A stretch of 64,000 nt of DNA from CAVQCA01 sp963763115. GTDB taxonomy: Bacteria; Pseudomonadota; Gammaproteobacteria; UBA9214. The notes beneath the pieces are model-generated. The model was not told where the DNA came from. It worked only from the letters and a program-made list of their open reading frames with translations, and made no database searches. Position 1 is the stretch's first letter. The number at the start of each line of letters is the position of its first letter. The stretch is from NCBI GenBank assembly GCA_963763115.1, contig CAVXNM010000028.1, forward strand, positions 1 to 64,000, written 5' to 3'. Shown piece by piece: positions 50,712 to 60,373 of this stretch. Made by a program: the position numbers and the translations under genes.

Positions 50712-53700
50712 ATGCCCGCACCGTCTGCACGCACCGGGGGACTGGCGTCATGGTCGATACGCCACCCCGTCGGCGTCACCATGATCGCGCTGGCCGTCAT
50801 CGTGCTGGGCGTATTCGCCTTTTCCCGGCTCGCCATCGACCTGCACCCGCACCTGATTTATCCCGAGGTGCGCGTGCGCATCCTCAGTCCAGGCGTGCCG
50901 GCCACGGTGATGGAGGACCAGTTCACCCGGCAGCTGGAGGAGCAGCTTGCGATTACCGAGGATGCCATCGGCGTGCAGTCGCGCACCGGTGAAGGCGCGG
51001 TGTCGGTGGATTTGTCGTTCGAGTATGGCAAGGACATCGATATTGCACTGCGTGATGCCAGCACCCGCCTCGACCGGGCCAAGCGCTTCCTGCCCGAAAC
51101 CCAGGATCCGCCAATCATCTACAAACGTGACCCCGCGCAGATACCGGTGCTGGAATTTGTGGTGAGTTCGCCGCTGCGCGACCCGGTCGAGCTGCGCAGC
51201 TGGGTAGATGACGTATTCAGCAAATGGTTCATCAACCTGCCCGGCGTGGCTGCCGCTGAGGTCGGCGGCGGACTCATCCGCGAGATCCAGGTGCTGCCCG
51301 ACCAGCAGCGTCTCGCCGGCGTGGGACTGACCATGCAGGATGTCATCGATGCCTTGCAGCGGGGCAACCGCGAAGACCCGGCGGGCCGCCTGAGAATGAC
51401 GAGCCAGGAGCTGCCCGGGCGCATCAGCGGGCGTTTCACCAGCGTGGAACAGATCGCCGAACTGCCGCTGCGGCTCCAGCAGGGCGGTCTGATCAATCTG
51501 CAGGAGGTGGCCGAAGTCATCGATACCCACGAGGACGAGCGCCTGCGCGTGCGTGTCAACGGGGAGCCCGGCATCAAGCTCTCTATCCAGAAGCAGCCGA
51601 CCGCCAACACCGTCGCCGTCGCCGATGCCGTCGCACAGCGGCTCGACTGGCTGGCGGCCGAAGGGCTCATCCCGGAGGACATCCGCATCCGCGGCGTGTC
51701 CGACCAGTCCATCTATATCCGCCAGGCCCTGTCGAACTCGGGCATGGCGGCCATCAGCGGCGCGCTGCTCGCCATGGCGGTGGTTTACGTCTTTCTCGGC
51801 AACCTGCGCCGCACCCTCATCATCGGCAGCGCCATTCCCATCGCGATCATGGTGACCTTCGTGATCATGGGTCTTGGTGGGTTGACGCTGAACATCATGA
51901 CCCTGGGCGGCCTGGCGCTGGGCGTCGGGCTGATCGTGGACAATACCATCGTGATGCTGGAGAACATTTACCGTCACCAGCGCCAGGGCGAGGGGGACCT
52001 CGCCGCCGGAACGCACGCCGCGCAGGAAGTCAACAGCGCCATCGTCGCCTCCACCAGCACCAACCTGGCGGCGGTGCTGCCGTTCCTGTTCATCGGGGGT
52101 CTGACCGGACTGCTGTTCCGGGAGCTGATCTACACCATCTCTGCGTCCATCCTGGCGTCGCTGGCCATCTCCCTGACGCTGGTGCCGGCCCTGGCCGCCA
52201 GGGTGCACACCCTGGACAGGGGGCGGCTGCGCCGCCGGGTGGATGCCGGCATGCGCTGGCTGCAGGAACGCTATGCCGGTCTGATCGACCGTGCGCTGGG
52301 ATTCCCGTACCTGGTGATACTGGCCTTCATTGTGCTGCTGGGAAGTGCCATCCAAAGCTTCTTCGGCGGGCAGGAGGTTTTTCTGCCCGCCATGGACGAT
52401 GGGCGGATCTCGGTCAGCGTGACCGCGGATCCGGGGATCACCCTGGATGATATGGACCGCAGTGTGCAAGTTCTGGAAACCCTGTTTAAGGCACAGCCGG
52501 AGGTGGAACAGGTGTTCACCACGGTTGGCGGATTTATCTTCGGACGCACCCAGCGCGAGGCGCCGAGCAGCAGTTCCCTCAATGTGCAGCTGGTGCCTGT
52601 GTCCCGGCGCAACATCAGCAGCGAGGAATGGATACGGCGGATGAACCAGGCGATCGCCGACAGGCAACTGGCCGGCCTCAGGGTCAATCTGCGTACCGAG
52701 GGCATACGCGGCATACGCACCAGCCGTGGCGATGACGATATCAGTCTCCGTGTCCAGGGACCGGAGCTGAAAACCCTGGAGAGGATCGCCGATGAAATCG
52801 TTCAGCGCCTGAAGCGGATCGACGGGCTGCGTAATGTGCAGCACTCCTCGGAGGAAGTGCACCATGAAATCGACATTGCCATCGACCGCGAGCGTGCCAG
52901 CGTCCTCGGCCTGGACGTCAAGGACGTTGGGGACGCCATGCGCGTCGCCCTGGAAGGGGAGGTGGTGACCGATTACATCGATGGTGACCGCAGCTATGAC
53001 GTGCGCCTGCGACTGCCTCCGGTGGAGGCCGCGAATCCCCAGGAGCTGGAGTCGGTGCTGCTGTTCCCCGAGCAGGAGGGTCGCAAGGCCATTTATCTGG
53101 GCGACGTGGCGCGGGTCAACCTGATCGAGGCCGCCGCCGAGATCCTGCGCGACAATCAGCAGCGGATCGTCGAGGTGAGCGCCACCGTGGACGCCGGGGC
53201 GACCCTGGGCGGGCGCCTCCGCGCGATCGACGCCAGCCTCAAGGACCTGGATATGCCCGCGGGCTACTCCCTGTATGACGGCGGCGCCAGGAAGACCCTG
53301 CAGGAAGGCCGCAATCTGGCCATGACGCTTATGCTCCTGGCGCTGTTTCTGGTGTTCGTGGTGATGGCGGTACAGTACGAGTCGCTGCGCAATCCCTTCA
53401 TCATCCTGCTGAGCGTACCGTTTGCCCTGATCGGCGTGGCGATCGGCATTCATGCCGCCGGCCTGCCGATGTCGATGCCGGTCAAGCTCGGCATGATCAT
53501 GCTGGCCGGCATTGTGGTGAATAACGCCATCGTGCTGGTCGAATATGTCGAGATCGTGCGCGAGCGAGGGCGTTCCATTCGGGAAGCCATTCTCGAGGCG
53601 GCACGCCTGCGGCTGCGTCCCATTCTGATGACCACGCTCACCACCGTCGTCGGCATGCTGCCGCTGGCCATCGGCATCGGGGAGGGCTCCGAAATGCTGC

Positions 53701-53831
53701 GTCCCCTGGCGGTTACCATCGTCGCGGGACTGTCCTTCTCGATGCTGGTGAGCCTGCTGCTGGTGCCGGTGCTCTACGAACTGACCCATCTCGGACAGTG
53801 GCGGCTGAAGGCGGCGCCGCGGCAGGCATAA
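50712..53831 (+). CDS. RND-family efflux transporter (HAE1-like)
   Basis: Inner-membrane proton-driven efflux pump, 1039 aa, the usual AcrB-type length. The N-terminal helix (about 18-38) is followed by the periplasmic porter domain, the TM4 region GLIVDNTIVMLENIYRH with the proton-relay Asp, and the symmetrical second half with ALFLVFVVMAVQYES and GIVVNNAIVLVEYV. The substrate is unknown. With the upstream adaptor it forms a two-gene pump; no outer-membrane factor gene is next to it. Confidence 0.93.
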   Translation: MPAPSARTGGLASWSIRHPVGVTMIALAVIVLGVFAFSRLAIDLHPHLIYPEVRVRILSPGVPATVMEDQFTRQLEEQLAITEDAIGVQSRTGEGAVSVDLSFEYGKDIDIALRDASTRLDRAKRFLPETQDPPIIYKRDPAQIPVLEFVVSSPLRDPVELRSWVDDVFSKWFINLPGVAAAEVGGGLIREIQVLPDQQRLAGVGLTMQDVIDALQRGNREDPAGRLRMTSQELPGRISGRFTSVEQIAELPLRLQQGGLINLQEVAEVIDTHEDERLRVRVNGEPGIKLSIQKQPTANTVAVADAVAQRLDWLAAEGLIPEDIRIRGVSDQSIYIRQALSNSGMAAISGALLAMAVVYVFLGNLRRTLIIGSAIPIAIMVTFVIMGLGGLTLNIMTLGGLALGVGLIVDNTIVMLENIYRHQRQGEGDLAAGTHAAQEVNSAIVASTSTNLAAVLPFLFIGGLTGLLFRELIYTISASILASLAISLTLVPALAARVHTLDRGRLRRRVDAGMRWLQERYAGLIDRALGFPYLVILAFIVLLGSAIQSFFGGQEVFLPAMDDGRISVSVTADPGITLDDMDRSVQVLETLFKAQPEVEQVFTTVGGFIFGRTQREAPSSSSLNVQLVPVSRRNISSEEWIRRMNQAIADRQLAGLRVNLRTEGIRGIRTSRGDDDISLRVQGPELKTLERIADEIVQRLKRIDGLRNVQHSSEEVHHEIDIAIDRERASVLGLDVKDVGDAMRVALEGEVVTDYIDGDRSYDVRLRLPPVEAANPQELESVLLFPEQEGRKAIYLGDVARVNLIEAAAEILRDNQQRIVEVSATVDAGATLGGRLRAIDASLKDLDMPAGYSLYDGGARKTLQEGRNLAMTLMLLALFLVFVVMAVQYESLRNPFIILLSVPFALIGVAIGIHAAGLPMSMPVKLGMIMLAGIVVNNAIVLVEYVEIVRERGRSIREAILEAARLRLRPILMTTLTTVVGMLPLAIGIGEGSEMLRPLAVTIVAGLSFSMLVSLLLVPVLYELTHLGQWRLKAAPRQA

Positions 53832-53874
53832 GGCTCGTCACGGCAAGCGGGTGGTCATTGCTACGGTGATTATA

Positions 53875-54095
53875 TGGCCACGGAAACACACGGAATGAAC
53901 AGACTCAGTATCCGTCCGTACACACCGTATTCACCACAAAGACGCAAACTGCGCCGAGAAATTCTTCAACAAACACAAGGAAACGAATTTGCATCCTTGC
54001 GGTGAATCCAATTCACTATGGGGGTACAGAATTAATATCTTTCCGTGTTCTTCCGTGTTCTTCCGTGTTCTTCCGTGTGATTCCGTGGCTATTAT
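53875..54095. repeat. CACGGAA/TTCCGTG repeat element with 10-bp tandem units
   Basis: GGCCACGGAAACACACGGAA on the left is inverted with TTCCGTGTGATTCCGTGGCT on the right. The right side contains tandem TTCCGTGTTC units at 54041, 54051 and 54061, then TTCCGTGTGA and TTCCGTGGCT. Inside lies a CACCGC-family-like segment (CACCACAAAGACGCAAACTG ... CTTGCGGTGAAT, about 53933-54006). It fills the RND-pta gap; no gene was seen. Confidence 0.7.
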
Positions 54096-54197
54096 GAAAC
54101 GGCAGCGAGAAACACTGCCATGCGTCATGAAGAACTTAATGCTGTGGTACGTTAATATGCCGATTTCATACTACCAGGATTTTCCCGGATCGTAGCC

Positions 54198-56297
54198 ATG
54201 ACGCACAATCTCTATATTACCGGCGCCGAGCAAGGCAGCGGCAAATCGGTCATCGTGCTGGCAGTGATGGAACTGCTGTCCGGCTATGCCGAGAAGATCG
54301 GCATCTTTCGCCCCGTGGTGCGCAGCACGCCACAGGAGGACAACCTGCTGCGTCTCCTCACTACACGCTACCAGCTGGATTACCCGCCCGAGGCGATCTA
54401 CGGCGTCAACCTGGAGACGGCGCGTGAGCTGATCAAGGCCGACCGCTACGACGAGCTGCTGCGCATCATCCTCGACAAGTTCGGCACGCTCAACGCCGGC
54501 TGCGAGCACGTCGTGTGTATCGGTACCGATTATTCCGGCGTCAGCGGCATGCTGGAGTTTGATTTCAACGTGGATGCCGCGAACAACCTCGGCTGCCTGC
54601 TGATGCCGGTGGTGCGGGGCAAGGACCGCGCGCCACTGGAAGTCACTGATGCCACCCTGGCATTCCTGAAGTCGCTGCGGGACCGGGATTGCGATATCGC
54701 GGCCGTCATCGTCAACCGCGTCACGGTCGGCGACGTCGCCATGGTGAGCGCCGAACTTGGCCGCCGGCTGAAGGGGGAGGCGCCAGTTTACGTGGTGCCG
54801 GAGGAACCCCTGCTCGGCAATCCCACCATGGGTGATATCGCCCGCGCCCTGAATGCGCGGCATTACCACGTCGGCGGGGACGGCCTGAACCGCGAGGTGC
54901 GCAATTTCAAGGTGGCGGCGATGCAGCTGCCGGACTTTCTCACCTACATCGACGAGGGCAGCCTGATCGTCACGCCGGGCGATCGTGCCGATATCATCCT
55001 GGGCAGCATCATCTCCTACACCTCGAAAGCCTATCCGGCGATTGCCGGCATTTTGCTCACCGGCGGGCAGGAGTCTGCCGCGCCGGTGATGAAACTGGTT
55101 GCGGGCCTGGGCAATCCGCCCGTGCCCATCCTCGGGGTCGACACGGATACCTTTACCACCGCCATGGAGGTCACCTCGGTCACGGCCGTGCTCACGCCGG
55201 AGAACGGCCGCAAGATCGCCGCGGCCCTGGGTGTCGTGGAGCAGTCGCTCGACCTCGCGGCCCTGCGCCGGCGTCTGCAGACCTCGCATTCGACGCGTGT
55301 CACCCCCTTCATGTTCGAGCACGAACTGATCCGCCGGGCGAGGGCGAAACGCGTGCGCATCGTCCTGCCCGAAGGGCTCGACGAGCGTATCCTGCGCGCC
55401 GCCGAGATGCTACGACTGCGCGACGTGGTCGACCTGACCCTGCTCGGCGACCCGCAGGCGGTGCGGACGCGGATCAACGAGCTGGGGCTGCAGCTCGAGG
55501 CCATCGACATCATCGATCCGCTCGCCTCGCCGCTGCGTGAGTCGTTCGCCGATACCTACTACGAACTGCGCAGGCACAAGGGCATTTCCCGCGAAATGGC
55601 GTTCGATGCGATGGCTGATATGAGCTACTTCGCCACCATGATGGTCCACCATGGCCAGGTCGACGGCATGGTCTCGGGCGCGCTGCATACCACGCAGCAG
55701 ACGGTGCGCCCCGCCTTCGAGATCATCCGCACCCGGCCCGGCATTTCGATTGTCTCCAGCGTGTTTCTCATGTGTCTCGAGGACCGCGTACTGGTCTATG
55801 GCGACTGCGCCATCAACCCGGACCCGAGTGCCGAACAGCTCGCCGACATTGCGATCAGCTCAGCCACGACGGCGCGCATGTTCGGCATCGAACCGCGCGT
55901 GGCCATGCTGTCCTATTCGACCGGCGAATCCGGCAAGGGAGCGGCCGTCGACAAGGTGGCGAAAGCGACGGCGCTCGCCCGGCAGTTGCAGCCGGAGCTG
56001 CTGCTGGAGGGGCCGATCCAGTACGATGCCGCGGTGGATGCGAGTGTCGCGCGCACCAAGTTGCCCGGCAGCCAGGTCAAGGGTCAGGCGACGGTGTTCA
56101 TCTTTCCCGACCTCAATACCGGCAACAATACCTACAAGGCGGTGCAGCGTTCCGCGAATGCGGTGGCCATCGGGCCGGTGCTGCAGGGTCTCAACAAGCC
56201 GGTCAATGACCTGAGCCGCGGCTGCACGGTCGCCGATATCGTCAACACCGTCGCGATCACCGCCATCCAGGCGCAGGCCGAACGGGACGGGGCATGA
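54198..56297 (+). CDS. pta: Phosphate acetyltransferase (long form)
   Basis: Interconverts acetyl-CoA and acetyl phosphate. The 699-aa long form has an N-terminal P-loop/BioD-like domain (TGAEQGSGKSV near 8-18), a DRTGG domain (about 215-330) and the C-terminal PTA_PTB catalytic domain (about 370-690) with LPEGLDERILRAAEMLRLR, MVSGALHTTQQTVRPA and SYSTGESGKGAAVDKV. It overlaps ackA by 4 bases, so the two are surely cotranscribed. Confidence 0.96.
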   Translation: MTHNLYITGAEQGSGKSVIVLAVMELLSGYAEKIGIFRPVVRSTPQEDNLLRLLTTRYQLDYPPEAIYGVNLETARELIKADRYDELLRIILDKFGTLNAGCEHVVCIGTDYSGVSGMLEFDFNVDAANNLGCLLMPVVRGKDRAPLEVTDATLAFLKSLRDRDCDIAAVIVNRVTVGDVAMVSAELGRRLKGEAPVYVVPEEPLLGNPTMGDIARALNARHYHVGGDGLNREVRNFKVAAMQLPDFLTYIDEGSLIVTPGDRADIILGSIISYTSKAYPAIAGILLTGGQESAAPVMKLVAGLGNPPVPILGVDTDTFTTAMEVTSVTAVLTPENGRKIAAALGVVEQSLDLAALRRRLQTSHSTRVTPFMFEHELIRRARAKRVRIVLPEGLDERILRAAEMLRLRDVVDLTLLGDPQAVRTRINELGLQLEAIDIIDPLASPLRESFADTYYELRRHKGISREMAFDAMADMSYFATMMVHHGQVDGMVSGALHTTQQTVRPAFEIIRTRPGISIVSSVFLMCLEDRVLVYGDCAINPDPSAEQLADIAISSATTARMFGIEPRVAMLSYSTGESGKGAAVDKVAKATALARQLQPELLLEGPIQYDAAVDASVARTKLPGSQVKGQATVFIFPDLNTGNNTYKAVQRSANAVAIGPVLQGLNKPVNDLSRGCTVADIVNTVAITAIQAQAERDGA

Positions 56298-57499
56298 ACA
56301 TCCTCGTCATCAATTCGGGAAGTTCCTCCGTCAAGTACCAGATTCTCGACGTGGCGGACGGGACCGTGCTCACCGGCGGCAGCCTGGAGCGCATCGGCGA
56401 ACCGGAAAGCCGGTTGATCCACCACTGGCAGGACCCCGCGGGCGGCCGGCAGGAAATCGCCCGCTGCGCCCCGGTACCCGACCATGCGCAGGCCTTCGAA
56501 ATGATCGTGACGGTGATGCGGGAGTCGGGTGCATCCGGGCAGTTTGCCCTCGATGCCATCGGGCATCGCGTGGTGCACGGCGGCGAACGCTTCCGGGCGC
56601 CGACCCTGATCGATGCGGAGGTGGTCGAGGCGCTGCGGGCGATGAGCGCGCTCGCCCCGCTGCACAACCCGCCCAACCTCACCGGCATCGAGGTCTGCCT
56701 GGCGCAGTTTCCGCAGGTGCCGCAGGTGGCGGTGTTCGACACCGCGTTTCACCAGACCCTGCCCGCGCAGGCCTTCCGCTACGCCGTGCCCGACGCCTGG
56801 TATCAGGGGCATCATGTGCGCCGCTACGGCTTCCACGGAACCTCCCACGCCTGGGTCGCCCGGCAGGCGGCCGCTTGCCTGCAGCAGTCGCCGGAATCCC
56901 TCGGGCTGATCACCCTGCACCTCGGCAACGGCGCCAGCGCCGCGGCCATTGAGGCAGGCCGATGCATCGATACCTCCATGGGCTTCACGCCGCTCGAAGG
57001 ACTGATGATGGGCACCCGCAGCGGCGATATCGACCCGGCCATCCTGGTCTATCTCAACCGCGAAACCGGCATCGACCTCGAGGACCTGGACTACCAGCTG
57101 AACCAGGAAAGCGGCCTGAAGGGCATCTGCGGCGTGAACGACATGCGCGAGGCGCAGCGTCTCGCCGCGAGCGGCGACGAACGCGCCCGGCTTGCCATCG
57201 ACATGTACTGCTACCGCATACGCAAATACATCGGCGCCTATTACGCCGTGCTCGGCCACCTCGATGCCCTGGTGTTCACCGCCGGTATCGGCGAGAACTC
57301 GCCGGCCATCCGCGGACAGTCCTGCGCGGGTCTTGAGCGGTTCGGTATTCGAATCGACGAAGCCCGCAACGCGCAGGCCGGTGCGGGGGTATTCGAAATA
57401 CAGGCGGAGGATGCTCCGGTCAGGGTGCTGGTCGTTCCGACCAACGAGGAACTCGAGATCGCCCACCAGACGCACGCCTGCCTGATGTTGCGCGCGTAA
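56294..57499 (+). CDS. ackA: Acetate kinase
   Basis: Makes ATP and acetate from acetyl phosphate, or the reverse for acetate uptake. The 401-aa protein has NSGSSSVKYQ at 7-16, GHRVVHGGERF near 90, RYGFHGTSHAWV near 175, HLGNGASAAAIEAG, DTSMGFTPLEGLMMGTRSGDIDP and FTAGIGENSPAIR, all acetokinase signatures. The start overlaps the pta stop (ATGA). A membrane transporter follows 5 bases later. Confidence 0.96.
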   Translation: MNILVINSGSSSVKYQILDVADGTVLTGGSLERIGEPESRLIHHWQDPAGGRQEIARCAPVPDHAQAFEMIVTVMRESGASGQFALDAIGHRVVHGGERFRAPTLIDAEVVEALRAMSALAPLHNPPNLTGIEVCLAQFPQVPQVAVFDTAFHQTLPAQAFRYAVPDAWYQGHHVRRYGFHGTSHAWVARQAAACLQQSPESLGLITLHLGNGASAAAIEAGRCIDTSMGFTPLEGLMMGTRSGDIDPAILVYLNRETGIDLEDLDYQLNQESGLKGICGVNDMREAQRLAASGDERARLAIDMYCYRIRKYIGAYYAVLGHLDALVFTAGIGENSPAIRGQSCAGLERFGIRIDEARNAQAGAGVFEIQAEDAPVRVLVVPTNEELEIAHQTHACLMLRA

Positions 57500-57504
57500 C
57501 CCGC

Positions 57505-59130
57505 ATGTTCACCGCCGTCTATCGCTGGGTTGACCGCAATATCCTCGAACTGGGGCGCGAGCTTCGCCTGAGCTATCTGCCGCCGCTGATGGTTTACGTG
57601 GCGGCCGGGATCTCCGGATTGACGGGCATCGTCGGCACCTTCTTCGTCAAGGACTACCTGGGGCTGTCCGCGGAATTTCTCGCCGCGCTCGGCTTCTGGG
57701 CGGGCATCCCCTGGTCGCTGAAGATGCCGCTGGGGCACCTGGTGGATCTCATCTGGCGCTGGAAGGCGGGGATGGTGTTCGTCGGCGCCGGTCTCATCGC
57801 CGCGAGTCTCGGGATCATGATCGGCCTGATCGGCTATACCGATCTCATGCGCGGGATCATGCCGGTCGAGGCCTGGTTCGTGCTCAGCGCCCTGCTTGCC
57901 CCGGTCGGCTATGTCGTTCAGGACGTGGTCGCTGACGCCATGACGGTCGAGGCCGTACCGCGCGTGGATGCCGAGGGCAGGGCGTATCCAGCGGGAACCC
58001 TCAAGCTGATGCACACCACCATGCAGACGCTGGGGCGCGTGGCGATCATCAGCGGCAGCGTGGCGGTTGCCGCGGTCAACCTGTTCATGTTCGATGGCGT
58101 CGAGACCCTTCCCGAGGTCGCAAAGGTGCACATCTACCAGAACATTTACACGCTGGCGCTCATCATTCCGCTCATCTCGGTGCTGGGAGTGGGGCTGGCG
58201 AGCGTGCTGCGCATCCGCGACCAGCGGCGCCTGCGGCGCAAGGGTTTCAGCCAGGCCGAGGTCCATGAGATGCTCTCGGTTCACAACGAGGCGCCGGCCC
58301 CGAACTGGTGGATACTCGGCGGCAGCCTGGTGTTCGTCGCCTTCACGCTGACAATGGGACTCTCGGACGTGCCCTGGAACCAGGAGATCATCTTCGCGGG
58401 TTCCCTGGCGATCATCCTGTTTCTCATGAACCGCCTGGTGAAGGTGCTGGAACCGAAGGCCCGCTACACCCTGGTGGGCACGGCCATCGTCATCTTCGTG
58501 TTCCGCGCCGTGCCGACGCCCGGCGCCGGTTCCACCTGGTGGATGATCGATGTGCTGGGCTTCGACCAGCATTTCCTGTCGGTGCTGTCGCTGATCGGCA
58601 GCGGCCTCACACTGGCGGGCATGTTCATCTTCCGTCGCTTCATGGCGGAGAAGTCGATCGCCTACGTGGTCGGATTCCTGACCGTCGCCGGTACGCTGCT
58701 CAGCCTGCCGGTCATCGGCATGTATTACGACCTGCACGTGTGGACGGCCGCCCATACCGGCGGCCTGGTGGATGCGCGCTTCATCGCCCTGGTGGATACG
58801 GCGCTGGAGTCGCCGCTCGGCCAGATCGCGATGATCCCGATGCTCGCCTGGATCGCCAATTCCGCGCCCGCTCATCTCAAGGCCACGTTCTTCGCGGTCA
58901 TGGCCTCGTTCACCAACCTGGCGCTCTCACTGCAGCAGCTGGGCACCAAGTATCTCAACCAGATCTTCACCGTCACACGCGAGGTCAGGGACCACGCCAC
59001 GGGTGCGGTCAGCGTGCCGGCCGATTACAGCGAACTGGGCATGTTGCTCATCACGGTTACGGCGCTGACGTTCCTGTTGCCGATGGCGGCCATTCTGTTT
59101 GTCAAGCTGACCCGTTTCCGCACGGCCTGA
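57505..59130 (+). CDS. MFS-type transporter linked to pta-ackA
   Basis: A 541-aa integral membrane protein with about 12 hydrophobic segments. The N-terminal half resembles the BT1/folate-biopterin-type branch of the major facilitator superfamily (KMPLGHLVDLIWRWK, VGYVVQDVVADAMTVEAVPR). A central charged loop (RIRDQRRLRRKGFSQAEVHEML) separates the halves. It begins 5 bases after ackA and is probably in the same operon, which suggests an organic-acid or acetate-related substrate by inference only. Confidence 0.75.
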   Translation: MFTAVYRWVDRNILELGRELRLSYLPPLMVYVAAGISGLTGIVGTFFVKDYLGLSAEFLAALGFWAGIPWSLKMPLGHLVDLIWRWKAGMVFVGAGLIAASLGIMIGLIGYTDLMRGIMPVEAWFVLSALLAPVGYVVQDVVADAMTVEAVPRVDAEGRAYPAGTLKLMHTTMQTLGRVAIISGSVAVAAVNLFMFDGVETLPEVAKVHIYQNIYTLALIIPLISVLGVGLASVLRIRDQRRLRRKGFSQAEVHEMLSVHNEAPAPNWWILGGSLVFVAFTLTMGLSDVPWNQEIIFAGSLAIILFLMNRLVKVLEPKARYTLVGTAIVIFVFRAVPTPGAGSTWWMIDVLGFDQHFLSVLSLIGSGLTLAGMFIFRRFMAEKSIAYVVGFLTVAGTLLSLPVIGMYYDLHVWTAAHTGGLVDARFIALVDTALESPLGQIAMIPMLAWIANSAPAHLKATFFAVMASFTNLALSLQQLGTKYLNQIFTVTREVRDHATGAVSVPADYSELGMLLITVTALTFLLPMAAILFVKLTRFRTA

Positions 59131-59142
59131 CGATAGAAAAAC

Positions 59143-59420
59143 ATAATGGCCACGGAAGCACACGGAAATACACGGAAAAGTAAAAATGTAAGAAGTGAGA
59201 AGTGAACGGTGAAAAGTCTGTAGCTTGACGCTGGGCGCAGCGAAGCCAAACAGGCATCGTTCACTGACAAAGAAAATACCGATGGCCACGGAACCACACG
59301 GAAATACAACGTGATTCATGCTGTGCAGAGATTAATTTCTCATGGTATTCACCGTAAAGGCCAGTGCAGTTTTTATGGCTAAATTTCCTGCGATTGCGTC
59401 TATGCGGTCTTTGCCAAAAG
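59143..59420. repeat. Repeat-rich gap: CACGGAA units and CACCGC-family relic
   Basis: ATGGCCACGGAAGCACACGG (59143 on) and ATGGCCACGGAACCACACGG (59282 on) are direct repeats 139 bases apart. A GTGAGAAGTGAACGGTGAAA stretch lies between. The right end (TATTCACCGTAAAGG ... TGCGTCTATGCGGTCTTTGC, 59344-59416) looks like a decayed CACCGC-family copy. It fills most of the 59131-59516 gap; no gene was seen. Confidence 0.6.
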
Positions 59421-59516
59421 TTCAGGACTTGAGGATCAGATGCGGGACAGGGTCGCCGATGCGTGATAAAGTCGCACGCTGCATTTTTCCGAATAACACC
59501 AAACAGGGAGATCGAT

Positions 59517-60368
59517 ATGAAACGACTGTTCAACCATGCCTTGCTGCTGTTCGCGCTGATGACTTTCACCGCGGCGTGCAGCCTGATCGGCGCCAATCAG
59601 GAAGCCGGGGCGGGAGTCGGCACCGCCGGTACCCCCGTTTCGACGCTTGCCCGCGTCACCCAGCGCGGTGAACTCATCCTGGGTACCTCCGGCAACATGC
59701 CGCCGATGACCCAGGCGCTTGCCGATGGCAAGGTGGTCGGGTTCGATATCGACATGGCCCGGCTGATGGCGAGCGGGATGAACGTCAAATTAAACATCAA
59801 GGTGCTGCCCTTCGATCAACTGCTGCCCGCACTGGAGCGCGGTGATGTCGACGTGGTGATCTCCAACCTCACCATGACCCCGGAGCGCAATCTGCATGCC
59901 GCCTTCGTCGGTCCCTACATGACCTCGGGCAAGTGCGTCATCACCCGGCGTGCGGACCTGGCCAAGGCGCAAGAGGCGAAGGACATCAACGTACCCGAAA
60001 CCCGGTTAGCCGCGCTGGCCGGCTCAACCAGTGCGGATTTCGTCAGGACGCTGCTGCCCAGGGCCACGCTGACGCTGGTTCAGAGCAACGAGGAAGGCGT
60101 CGGACTGATCACCGATAACAAGGTGGATGGAATGATGGCCGATTATCCCATCTGCCTGTCGATACTGCAGCGTCATCCCGACGCCGGTTTCGTTTCGCTG
60201 ATGTCACTGCTGAATTACGAGCCCATCGGCATTGCCGTGCCGGCACAGGACACGCTGTTCATCAACTGGACCGAGAATTTCCTGCAACGTTTGCAGGGGG
60301 TCGGCCTGTTCGATGAACTCAGCAACAAGTGGTTTGGAACGGCAGTCGTGGAGGGCGGGAGTGAATGA
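59517..60368 (+). CDS. Amino-acid-type ABC solute-binding lipoprotein
   Basis: Periplasmic binding protein of SBP family 3. The 283-aa protein starts at 59517 after GGGAGATCGAT and has a lipoprotein signal (FTAACS). Features of the family are ELILGTSGNMPPMTQALADGKVVGFDIDMARLMA, LERGDVDVVISNLTMTPERN and KVDGMMADYPICL. No permease or ATPase gene adjoins it, so it may work with a distant transporter or as a sensor. The open frame begins at 59463 but that start is unlikely. Confidence 0.85.
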   Translation: MKRLFNHALLLFALMTFTAACSLIGANQEAGAGVGTAGTPVSTLARVTQRGELILGTSGNMPPMTQALADGKVVGFDIDMARLMASGMNVKLNIKVLPFDQLLPALERGDVDVVISNLTMTPERNLHAAFVGPYMTSGKCVITRRADLAKAQEAKDINVPETRLAALAGSTSADFVRTLLPRATLTLVQSNEEGVGLITDNKVDGMMADYPICLSILQRHPDAGFVSLMSLLNYEPIGIAVPAQDTLFINWTENFLQRLQGVGLFDELSNKWFGTAVVEGGSE

Positions 60369-60373
60369 GCCGG

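Noticed and set aside
50748..53789. A 1013-codon open frame on the minus strand opposite the RND gene
   Set aside because: It lies wholly against a well-supported RND transporter, has His/Gln-rich composition typical of an antisense frame in GC-rich DNA, and shows no family motifs.
54041..54090. Tandem 10-bp units as a CRISPR array
   Set aside because: There are no spacers between the units and no cas genes; the units are contiguous.
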